Below, one piece after another: positions 25,801 through 35,697 of a stretch of 64,000 nucleotides of DNA. The DNA is from Fremontodendron californicum. Its lineage: Eukaryota; Streptophyta; Magnoliopsida; Malvales; Malvaceae. Position numbers and translations under genes: made by a program. The stretch's first letter is position 1, and every line of letters begins with the position of its first letter. The notes under the pieces are model-generated. The model was not told the origin of the DNA and ran no database searches. It was given only the letters and a program-made list of their open reading frames with translations. The stretch is from NCBI GenBank assembly GCA_030761205.1, contig JAULJL010000039.1:2924001-2988000 (forward strand), given 5' to 3'.

Positions 25801-26869
25801 TTAATTAGGTTCGGGGGCCAAAAATGTCATTTTACCGAATAAACCGAAGAGGGCTTTTCTTGCAATGGAGATTGGGCTGGATTTTAAGAGGGCAATCAGC
25901 CAAGCCCATGATGGAGAGTGATTTTGCTGAGCCATTGCATCCAAGGGCCAAGAGTGGATAGTAAGGTAGTTATTTTTTTTTGATCAAGCCTTTGAATTTG
26001 TAACACATGGACTAATGGATGGAGAGGGATGATGTCATATTTATGACATCATCTTCATGACATCATAATTTAGGGGCTGATTATTCCAATCTAAAGGTGG
26101 AAATGTTACATAGAAAGCATCTTGGATTAAAGGCCATTGGATCAAAATTGGTTAAAAAAAAATGACAACTTGCTAGGGATTCCAAGGGCCATTCGGCCAC
26201 TACAGGGGGGAAGAGAAGCCTTTCATTTTCTCACTTCTTCTTGGCTGATTACTCTCCATTTTTGAATGCAAATAGAAAGTTTTGAAAGGTAAAGAAATTA
26301 AGAACAGAAAAAAGCTTGCAAAATAGCTTTTAGAGGTAGCTAAAAGCACCTTACTCTTGCACTTTTTTTTTGCATTTCCATCCTTAATTTGCTGTTTTCC
26401 TTTGATACTTTGTGATTTTCTATTGATTTTGGTTTTAAAATAAGTGTTTTCAAGCTTCCTCCTCAAGCTAATTTCTCATGCTTTCTTGAAAATTTTAAAA
26501 AAGCAAAATTTTTACTAGGTTTTTAAAGCTATCCCAATGGCCTTATTTTGGTATGTGGTTTGGGTTTGATTCTTTTTCATGTTGATTGTGATGTTTAGTA
26601 TGTTTTGATGTTCTACTATTTTAAAAAATAACAAAGATATGGAGCTTGTTTTCATCTTTTTACTTACTTACCTCTATTTTTGATTTTATCATCTTGTATT
26701 CATGTTTACTTTCCTTGTTTACCATTTTTAATTTTCTGTTTTCAATATGTTTGAGTTGTTCATGATTTGCATTTTACTATACTATGTGTATGTGAAAATG
26801 TCTAGTTATGTTCATGCCTTTACATCATGTTTGCATGGTTTAGCATGTTTCCTTTTTAGTCTTGCATTT

Positions 26870-27215
26870 AGTATGTCATATGTTTGTGTAAATGCCATGC
26901 TAGGATTTCATCATTTAGACCATGCAACCATTCGGCTACCCCATGTTTACATGCTTTGTATGTGCATTTTCATCTTGCTAGTTGATAGGTTTGCATTTCC
27001 ATGCCTTAATTTTGTGTATTTTGATTTAGTATGCCATGTGTTTGTGTAAATGTCCATGTTAGGATATCATCATTATGACCTATGACCATTCGGCTACCCC
27101 TCCATTCTATGTCTTGTATGTGCATTTTTATCTTGCTAGTTGACATGCTTGCATTTTCATGCTATGATTGTGTATTTTGATTTAATATGTTATGTGTTTG
27201 TGTTATTGCCATGCA
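26870..27215 (+). repeat. Tandem repeat of about 158 bp inside the solo LTR
   Basis: Two and a fraction units contain 'tgtttgtgtaaatg', 'accattcggctacccc' and 'catcttgctagttga'. Their starts are near 26871, 27029 and 27184. Confidence 0.75.
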
Positions 27216-28499
27216 TTTTTTAAGGTCTCATTGGCATTGCCATGCATGTTTAGACCTAGGTTGCATTTATTGCCATGCAAGTTCATATTAGGTCTAGGCC
27301 ATATTCTTTATGCCATGCATTTTCCATGTCATTTAGGTTTTAAATCATGTATTTCATGCATTTAAATTGCTGTTTGTTCATGCATATCATATCATGCCAC
27401 TTGATTTTTGACTTAGGCCAATCAATGGCTCAGAGTCAAGCTCACATGAGCATACTTGTGAAAAATTAAGGAGTTGTCAAGTTGTTTTTATTACCTTTGT
27501 GATTTTTTTTTTTTACTTAGGCAAATCTTGTCCAATTTTTTAAGAAATTTTAGCTACTGTTGGTAGGTCCTTAGAAGAGTCTCCAATATTTTTGTTTTGA
27601 TTTTTGAATGATTTTATCAAAGGCATAAAAATGTGTTTTGGCAAAACAGTTTTTCACCCAGTGTACTGACTTTTACAATTTTTTGAGAGGTTATCCTTAG
27701 TCAAAAAATTAAACCAATTTTTTCCTATAGAGTTTTACATGTTCTGAGTCTCCTATATTTGTTTTAGATTTTTTTGAAATTTTAAAAATAGGTTAAAAGA
27801 TCATGCTTTAAAATTGGATAGTAGAGTCAGATTTAAATTCAAAGGAAAAATAATTTTATGTTTTTGACCAAGGCATTAAGAGGGACTGATTAGGAACTTA
27901 AGCTACTGTCCTAGGTTAGTTTCTAGGCCATTTTAATCTTTAAAAATAATTTTATAAAGCTCGGTTCAAGAGTGGTCAAGTTCGATGTTCAAACTTAGAA
28001 AAATAGAGCTATTTTTAAAAAGGGGAATTCGGCTATGATATTTTATTATCCAAGATTTTCAAAAATTGTTTTTTTTAAACCAATCACAAAGTATTTTGAT
28101 TTTAGAAAATTTAATTTGATGTCTTTTCCTAAGGTAGTCGGATATCTTTTTAGATATACGGATTTTTTTATTTAAAGGAAAAAAATACACTTTCATGCAT
28201 TGCATTTCCCATGTTCATGCATATTATGTGATATATGATTTTTGCTATGAATATTCCTATGGTATTGTTATTATTTTGATTTATATTTTATGGTGTTATA
28301 TTGTTTGTTATATGGTTTTGAATATTTCATGCTATCCTATGCTTTTTATTTAGTCATTTATTTTTGTCACATCATTTAGCATCTACTATGTTCATGCATT
28401 ATTATTTTTATTTTCATACATATTTCATGATAACATTATTTTATATTTCATATCATTTCATGTCACTTAGATTATATTCCATGTAATCTAGATTATATT

Positions 28500-28880
28500 G
28501 TTTAGAATATGCCATGTTATTTAAAATATACTATGTCATTTAAATTTACCATGTCATTTAAATCATATTAGGTCATATCGTTTCATTTAGAATATTTCAT
28601 GTTACTTAGGACATATTATTTCATATAGAATATATTAGGTCATATCATTTCATTTAGAATATATTATGTTACTTAGGATATATTATTTCATTTAGAATAT
28701 ATTATGTCACTTAGGTCATATCATTCTATTTAGAATATATTATGTTACTTAGGATATATTATTTCATTTAGAATATATTATGTTACTTAGGGTATACCAT
28801 TTCATTTAGAATATAACATGACACTTAGGTTATATCATTTCATTTAGATTATCTCATATCATTTAGATTATACTATGTCA
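28500..28880 (+). repeat. Minisatellite of TTTAGAATATATTA units
   Basis: Degenerate units alternate 'catttagaatatatta' with 'gttacttaggatatatta', with a higher-order period of about 50 bp, and run into (TA)n at about 28890-28916. The related inverted array is at about 52265-52560. Confidence 0.8.
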
Positions 28881-29244
28881 TACATATTCATATATATATA
28901 TATATATATATATATTTTAAATGTTTTAAAATAAAATAATGATTTTCAATAAAATAAAGATATTCCCGAGTTAAAATAATTCATGAGTTCTCTGCCGGGT
29001 CTGCTGGGGAGGATATCATCAATTATCATTAATAACGGAATATCTTCTTCAAAAAGAGAATGATTTGGAATTTTTTTCAAATTAATAAAAATTTCTATAT
29101 TTTGCCACGTTTATTGGGGAATATAGGAAAATTTTGAATTAATAAATTTCAGATCATTTTCGATTAAAAATGTAATTATTTTTCTTAAAATTAGGAATTA
29201 ATTTGAAATGCCAAATCTAAAACCGATTTTTTACCGAGACTTGA

Positions 29245-29330
29245 GATAACACACGATTAATAAGGTACCGTTTTATACGGGCGTTGTGGGAGTGCTAATC
29301 CTTCCCCGCACGTAACCGAGTTCCGAACTC
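29245..29330 (+). promoter_or_regulatory. Conserved GC-rich LTR block with hairpin potential
   Basis: The block contains GGTACCGTTTTATACGGGCG followed by a GTGGGAGTG...CTTCCCCGCAC inverted repeat. It recurs at 42139-42225 in a different LTR family and inverted at 50258-50345. Conservation inside otherwise fast-evolving LTRs suggests a structured R/U5 or processing element; its function is inferred. Confidence 0.6.
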
Positions 29331-29614
29331 GCTTCTTTGATTTCTCTAGTTTAAAACACAGACTTGAAATTGGTTTTAAAAAAATATTTTAATTAATTTA
29401 AAAATGTTTTACAAAACCGGTTTTAATAGGTGGCCGATAACACCTAGCCAAAAAAAAATTGGTGGCGACTCCATGTCTTTTTCGAGGTAGTTTTCAAACC
29501 CTCATTTTATTTCAAGAGGAACTAATTCGTCTTTTTTTTTTTCTGTTTTCCAATGTCACGCTTAACGAGTAATAAAATCTCGCGATAAGACTTGTTATTT
29601 TTTAGGTTGCGACA

Positions 29615-30260
29615 ATTTCGATAACCTTTAATATAATTTCGATAACTTTTAATACTATTGTAGTAACCTTTAATATAATATTGGTAACCTTTGTAAGTTT
29701 GGTAATCTTTGATACATTTGATATTATTTTGTTAACCTTTGATAAAATTTTAGGTTTTGAAAATTTTAAAATATTATTTACTTAACGAGAATCGAAATGT
29801 GAAAATATAACCAAATATTATAATTAAAATTAAATTGGTAGTATGATAAGATAATTGGATCATAAAATTATGTTAAATTATAATAATATATTACCATATT
29901 AGACATGAATGATTTTAACATAAATATATAATAAGTAACAATAAATACATAACCTTTTATATATTATAATATATAATATAACTTTTGATATGATTTTAGT
30001 AACTTTTCAATAACTTTGGTAATATATAGTATAACCAATTAACCATTAATATAATTTTGGTAGCATTTTATATAATTTTAGTAGCATTTGATATAATTTT
30101 GGTAACTTTTTAATATAATTGTGATAACTTTTGAAATAATTTTAGTAACACTTGATATAATTTTAATAATATTTGTAATAGTTATTGTAATTTTTGATAC
30201 AATTTTGATAACATTTGTAATAATTTTGATATCTTTTAATATAATTTTATATCAAAAAAA
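29615..30260 (+). repeat. Minisatellite continuation and duplicated unit B
   Basis: The 21-bp minisatellite interrupted by the solo LTR resumes here to about 29757. Unit B (29758-30006) then repeats 24118-24375. A second minisatellite block (about 29985-30260) of RRTAACTTTTGATATAATTTT variants closes the array. Confidence 0.8.
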
Positions 30261-30889
30261 TCTAATATATAGATTTACCAAAAAAAAAAAAATCTAATAG
30301 TAAATTATATATTCACGTGCAAAATATATTTAATATAATTAATATTTTAAAAAGTGTATAAATCATTTTCTATTATCTCGCACTAAAATGCAGACTGTAT
30401 TTCTTAAAGAAAATTTATAGTTTTGTACGAATAATTGTATAAAACAATTATCATATCAGTAAATATGTTTAATTACGACAGAAAATTATAAATTTTTTTA
30501 ATAGATTCTTACAGCAAAATTCTTGTTTATTTCAAGTGAACCTTGAACACTCTCATGTCCCCCAATAATGTGCATAGAAAGAACCAATTTTAATGACAAA
30601 TGAGAATGACTGCAAATTTATATGGTCCTAAAACTTTTTGAAACACAAAAGAAACAATATATACTCCTAAACATGATTAAAATTTCAATAAGCATATTCT
30701 CGAAGATCAGTTCATAATTTTCTTCTTTCAAGCTTAATTATGCAATTATTTGCCAGACATGGCACTGCAATTGCATAACATAAAAGTCAGCTATTTGAAG
30801 TTCATTATTAGGTTTACAAAAACTTTATAATCAAAGTCCCCATTATTGTTTTTTTTTTTTTTTGGGTCAAAGCATAAACCTTACCAGAT
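30261..30889. other. 3' flank of the AP2 gene
   Basis: This is AT-rich sequence with no ORF. The part next to 30890 should be the 3' UTR of the minus-strand AP2 gene. A 16-T run lies at about 30846-30863. Confidence 0.5.
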
Positions 30890-33800
30890 CTAGAAGCACA
30901 AAGGTCCAAGTTCATTAAGTAGTTGCAAACAACTGGAAAGAAGGTCTTGTTCACAATCTTCAGAGAAATTCACTCCATTTTCTGTATTTCCTGGGATTGG
31001 GTATTCCCCCATAGCTGCTCCATTGTCTGAGAATTTCTCACTACCATGGCCTCCTGAAGCATTTTTCTCAATCTCCATTGGGCTTGGAACCCTCTCGAAA
31101 ATCCCATTGTAGCCGCTGCCACTCAACGGATCGATAGGTATGGGTTTTGTTTGAAAATTAGTAGGGTTTTGATGCAGGTTCTGGGTTGTAATAACATCCT
31201 CAATCTGGTTCATGTTAAGAGAATCTTGTCCCTGAAAGCCTAATAGGCTCTGAAAGTTCTCACACTGCTGCATCTGTCGGACTCCCTCTGAAAATTCTGG
31301 AAATATTAATCCTCCATTGTAGTTATCAGTAAACTCTCTATCAGTCTCCAAATGATTTCCCAAGCCAATCCCAGCAAGGTTTTCCTGAAACCCAACAGGG
31401 TTTTGGTAGCCATGAAGAATAGGAAAACTAGGGTTTTGATCATCATAACCTTGTATAAAGGGGAAGCCTGAATTTTGATGCTGGTTCTCCAGGGCTGATA
31501 AGTCCTGTGGGAATCCAAAAGCCTGCATTGCTTGAATCCCATTCTCTAAAAAGTTCCCATCCAGATCCACATTACTAGGAAACTCCACATTGAAGTTAAA
31601 GTTTAGATTCCCATTAGTGCCTATATCAGTTCCAAAGCTGTTGAGTCCTTGAAGTAGAGTAGGATTAGTCTGAAACCCATTCTGGAAGCCATGGAGAAGA
31701 TTAGAGGAGTTAACAATTTGGTTCAATTCCTGGTTGGAATGGTATAAATTCTGCTGATATTGATGCATGTTAGGATCTTCTGGAGCAAGTAGGTTTTGAA
31801 ACTCTTCAGGGGACATTGATAGTAAGTCAAGATTAGGGTTGCCTGAATCATCTTCTTCAAAATATACAAAAGAATTGTTTTTCTGATTGGCATTTCTTTT
31901 CTTTCTAATAACATCATCCACTGAAGACTTCAGCAATAGCTTAGAAGCTCCTTTTCCAATTGGTAGCTTTGCACTTTGAAGAATGCTCATCAGATCATAC
32001 TCATATATATCAAAATTGGTAATAGCATTTGCACCTTTGAGCCTAATGGCTGCAACATCATAAGCCCTAGCTGCTTCCTCTTCAGTATCTGATTGTTTAA
32101 ATATATAAAAATAGAGAAGTATTAAGACATTTGAACCTTATAAATTGAAGCATTTAGTTCTTAATTTGAAACAATTAACAAAACTGTGCTGCTAGATTTA
32201 TTTTCACAATGCCATATCTAACATTAATTTTAGTTTTATTCTCATGGATTTCTTGCCCCCTTTTATTACAACTTATAAAGCAATTTCTTGATTGCCAAGG
32301 TATCTTAATCATACTAATGATCATATCATTTTTTCCATCAAGTAATGAAATAAGTTACTTAGTTCCATAAAAAAGGAAATAATTAAGTTAGGATTAGTAC
32401 TTACCAAATGTTCCTAGGTAAATTCCTTTAATCTCTTTCCCTTTTCCAATTCTTGCTTGCCATTTCTTGAAGTCTGAGTTCCTGCTGATTGATTTCTCAT
32501 GAGAAGGTAAAAATGAAGAACAGAATAATAGGTGGGACGAGGGGAGGATATTATATATATATATATAGGATTATAAAGGAGGGATCCACTACATTATTGT
32601 TTTACACATTTGCATAATTTTTTATATGATTTATATTTTAATAAATCGACCGTTAGATTTAACAATATAATTGTACTAATCGTGCACGTAAAGTTACGAA
32701 TTGATCCGATATCTCTATAATATTGATCGAGAATACTATCTTTTTCAATATATATTTAACGGTTGAAAGTTTTTTACATCGAACAAATAGTTAGACATTT
32801 TAAATTTACTCGAAACTCGACGTGCATGATCTAGTGAATAAAAAATGAAATACGACGGTCAGATTAAACAAATATAAATTGTATAAAAAGTTATAAAAAT
32901 GTATAAAACTAATTTAGTTTTATACTTGTATAAGTAAATCCCTCCTCATATATATATATATATTTATATACTACCTGGAGACTCCACGATAGATTGATGC
33001 ACCCTTTGCAAAGCCTCTACTTTTTCTGAAAATTGTGAAGTTTTAAGCCATGAAACGAAAATCATCAGGAGTTTCAAGTCACAATGGCTTTCAGAATATA
33101 ATAAACCAATTCATTTTTAGTAATGGATGATTGAGAACAAAAGAAAATGAGCAAACCATTTGATTCACTTCCAGGAATATAATGCCAATTGGAATTATTA
33201 ATCTAAGTAATTACTTGAAGCTTACCTTCTTATATTGCGAAAATATTCATTTTTCGTATAAAACTGCATCTCTTCCAAATCCTTGTCATAGTTGTTCATC
33301 TAGAGAGATACATGAAGAAAATTTAGCTGCTAATTAAGCATTCATTGATTGATCAAACTTGTAAAATATTTGCTGTGAAAGGAAGCATACTGGGAAATTC
33401 AGCGGTGCAAATTCGCCCCATAACTTCAGAGCAGCTAAATCATAAGCCCTTGCTGCAGACTCTTCATCATCATATCCACCTGTCAAACCAAATGAAGTTT
33501 CAAAAATCTTGTCTCCAAAAACTATACTACTTCTTCTTCCATTGGGAAAGAAGACCTTTTCATACTAGTATAATATTCCAGTCCGGTGCTGAATAGAGAA
33601 CCGGCCTAAAACCGGTAAAAAATTGAAAAAAAAACTGTTTTTTTTTTTAAATTATTTTTTTCATAAGTGTGAGATTTAAACTCATAACTTCTTAAAATTA
33701 TACTAAATATCATACCATTAAACGAAATATATATTTTATTAATTATTTACTATATTTAATATTTATTTGACACTAAAATCATTATAAATATTTAAAATAA

Positions 33801-35697
33801 TTATTTAAATGAACTGACCGATCCAAACCGATTGGACCGAAAATTGAAAGTCACATTGGTTTGATCTCCGGTTCGGTTTTCTTAACCTTAGGAAAGCATG
33901 TTTGCACCCTCATGCTTTTTAATGGGGTGCTCAACAATTCAGGGATTTAAATAGCGACAATAACGCGACGTTATGATCGCTATTTTGTTGTTTCGACTTT
34001 ATCCGTCGTTGATATTTTGACCGCGATAGCATTCGTTGTATTCGCAATTGTGATAAACGTGACGCGACCGAAAATACGTCCGCGACCGCAATTTAAATCC
34101 CTGCTCAATAAATCTTCCCCTCATACCTCATAATTTTTTTTTCCTTAATTTATGATTCCCAAATTGGAGATATGTAGGAAGCTTAAAAGCCTGAACAAGG
34201 TATAGATTAATTGTTATCAGAAGAAGCTGAAGAATCACTATTTTTTTTTTCTTGGGAAAGTGGCATTGAATGATCGATTACTCACCTATATAAACTGCAA
34301 GTATAGAAGGAAGGGAAAAAAAAAAAAGAACAAAAGGGTTAGTAATCAATGAAATGATGGTAACCAGGAAAATAAAATAATACAAAGCAGAAAAACAGAA
34401 CAGAAAACTAGATAATTTGAGTGACCTGTCTTTGGTTTTTCTCTTCGATCACTGTTATCCCACAAAAATGCCTCATATCGACCAGTGTATCTGCATCAAA
34501 TTCGATTTCAATCATAAAATACTTGGATATACGTATGCATTACTTACATGTTTAATTTAGAGTTACCTAATTCGGTTAACTTCATACGAATTACAAATTG
34601 AATCGAATAATTTGAAAAATGGTATGAAAGCAATTTAGTTCGCAGAATCAAGCGATCCATTTGTTAGAGAATGAAATTGAATTCCAAACCAAATTGATTA
34701 TGACTTTTAAGATACTATATTAAGCATTGAAACTTTTTCTTTTTATGCATATAGCTATTGAAAGTCCTTTTAAAAAGTTTATTGACATTTTCTATAAAGA
34801 TTAAAGTTAATTATTTTGATTAACACATAATAATAAATATAAAAAAATAATTGCAACATTCTATGTTCCGTACATATAGAATCGAATTTCATTCCTTCTA
34901 AATGAACCGAAGAAGACTACCTCTATCGTACCACATTTTTTATAAATAAAACGAATTACGTTTTGATTCCCGTTTCACAAACCGAATCGATCCATGTTTC
35001 AAGTAACTCTAGGTCTAATTAACCTGCTTAATTAAGTTTAATAAGATGGATAGGATGAGACCTGCTTACTCCCCGGTAAATCGAGCTTCTCACACCAAAA
35101 GTCCGCTGCTCCTGCCTTGGCTGACGCCTTCTCTTACATTTACTCGTATTTTCATTACCATTATCACTGCCACAAGGAATTTGATCAATCGATGATCAAA
35201 ATACACACAAAATTAAATACATCATTAAGAAGAGTGAATAATCTGATAGAATCTAACCTTGTTTCTTCTGCTTGTTTTTGCTTAATTTTTGATGTATTTC
35301 TAGGCTTCCTTTTGACACTGCTGGATAATATTTTATTATTGCTTCCAAAGATACTCATTTCCTCAGCATTTTGCTCCACAGGATTAATGAAAGAAGGGAA
35401 TTGAGGGGGATTTTGAAGTAGCAATGAAGTTTCATCAGGCAATATTGTGGCTGGAATATTTTGGTTCATTTGTAGGAGATTACTAAGAAAACCAAAGCTT
35501 TCATGGCCATCAGGGGAGTAATTTGGGTGTGCCATAGTTGGGAATAAACCATGGTTTTGGAGGAATAAGTTATCCAAATTACCATTCATGGATATTGTAT
35601 TAGAATCTTCAAACTGAGGAACTAACTGAGTTGGCAAAGGAAAGGACATTGGACTTAAAGGAAGATACAGGTTTTCATCAAAGTTTGGTGAATTCAT
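30890..35697 (-). CDS. AP2/ANT-class transcription factor (euANT/PLETHORA-like), divergent
   Basis: Nine coding exons fit in frame on the minus strand: 35258-35697, 35062-35166, 34426-34490, 34286-34294, 33391-33479, 33226-33299, 32975-33025, 32405-32481 and 30890-32088, giving 702 residues. A basic stretch (CKRRRQPR, about 155-162) precedes AP2 repeat 1 (about 173-236, SSIYRGVSR to LNFP). A linker leads to AP2 repeat 2 (about 270-328, ASIYRGVSR to ITNFD). After repeat 2, SILQSAKLPIGKGASK resembles the post-domain motif of PLT/BBM proteins. The C-terminal 360 residues are Asn/Gln-rich and probably activating. Such proteins are nuclear regulators of meristem, embryo or organ growth. Oddly, repeat 1 lacks the near-invariant HRW (it reads SRYTGRYEA), and repeat 2 has NSDFKKW where HHQHGRW is usual. 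The start is the ATG at 35697, just after a TTTTGCAG acceptor; a non-coding 5' exon upstream is likely but not located. Confidence 0.85.
32578..32947 (+). mobile_element. MITE inserted in (TA)n, copy 2 (AP2 intron)
   Basis: This element of about 370 bp has ends GGAGGGATCCACT and AAGTAAATCCCTCC, imperfect inverted repeats. (TA)n flanks it on both sides. It is homologous to 7772-8143. It lies in the intron between the exons at 32975-33025 and 32405-32481. Confidence 0.8.
33560..33900. repeat. Degenerate repeat in AP2 intron
   Basis: GC-richer ends with 'aaccggcctaaaaccggt' and 'gatccaaaccgattgg' bracket an AT-rich centre. It looks like an old non-autonomous element; the borders are not definable. 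Confidence 0.35.
33940..34103 (+). mobile_element. MITE with CAGGGATTTAAAT ends
   Basis: This 164-bp element starts CAGGGATTTAAATAGCG and ends CGCAATTTAAATCCCTG, near-perfect inverted repeats. The interior is CG-rich (GCGACG, CGCGACCG), unlike the surrounding intron. The flanks offer only an imperfect 8-bp duplication (CTCAACAA and CTCAATAA). The CAGGG end suggests a hAT-type family. Confidence 0.75.
34286..34294 (-). other. 9-nt microexon of the AP2 gene
   Basis: This minus-strand exon TTTATATAG is bounded by TTGCAG and GTGAGT. With a G from the previous exon it encodes Val-Tyr-Ile and the first base of Gly. It matches the 9-nt exon encoding VYL-type residues in AP2 repeat 1, a known hallmark of AP2/ANT genes. 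Only its inclusion keeps repeat 1 in frame. Confidence 0.85.

Larger units (their letters stand above)
24450..29614 (+). mobile_element. Giant solo LTR (Ogre/Tat-type Ty3), 5165 bp
   Basis: The unit starts TGTAGACACC and ends GGTTGCGACA (TG...CA). It is flanked by a perfect 5-bp duplication ATTTC (24445-24449 and 29615-29619). No gag or pol coding sequence occurs inside, and a related copy lies inverted at 49980-57165. Its terminal words, and a conserved block shared with the LTR at 39260-42404, place it with Ogre/Tat-like Ty3 elements, which are known for multi-kilobase LTRs. The simplest reading is a solo LTR left by LTR-LTR recombination; a LARD-type element is the alternative. Several ORFs of 60-180 codons inside have Phe/Ser-rich nonsense composition and are not genes. 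Confidence 0.85.

Noticed and set aside
28500..28880. CRISPR-like regular repeats
   Set aside because: The units are degenerate AT-rich minisatellite without unique spacers, and the genome is a plant.
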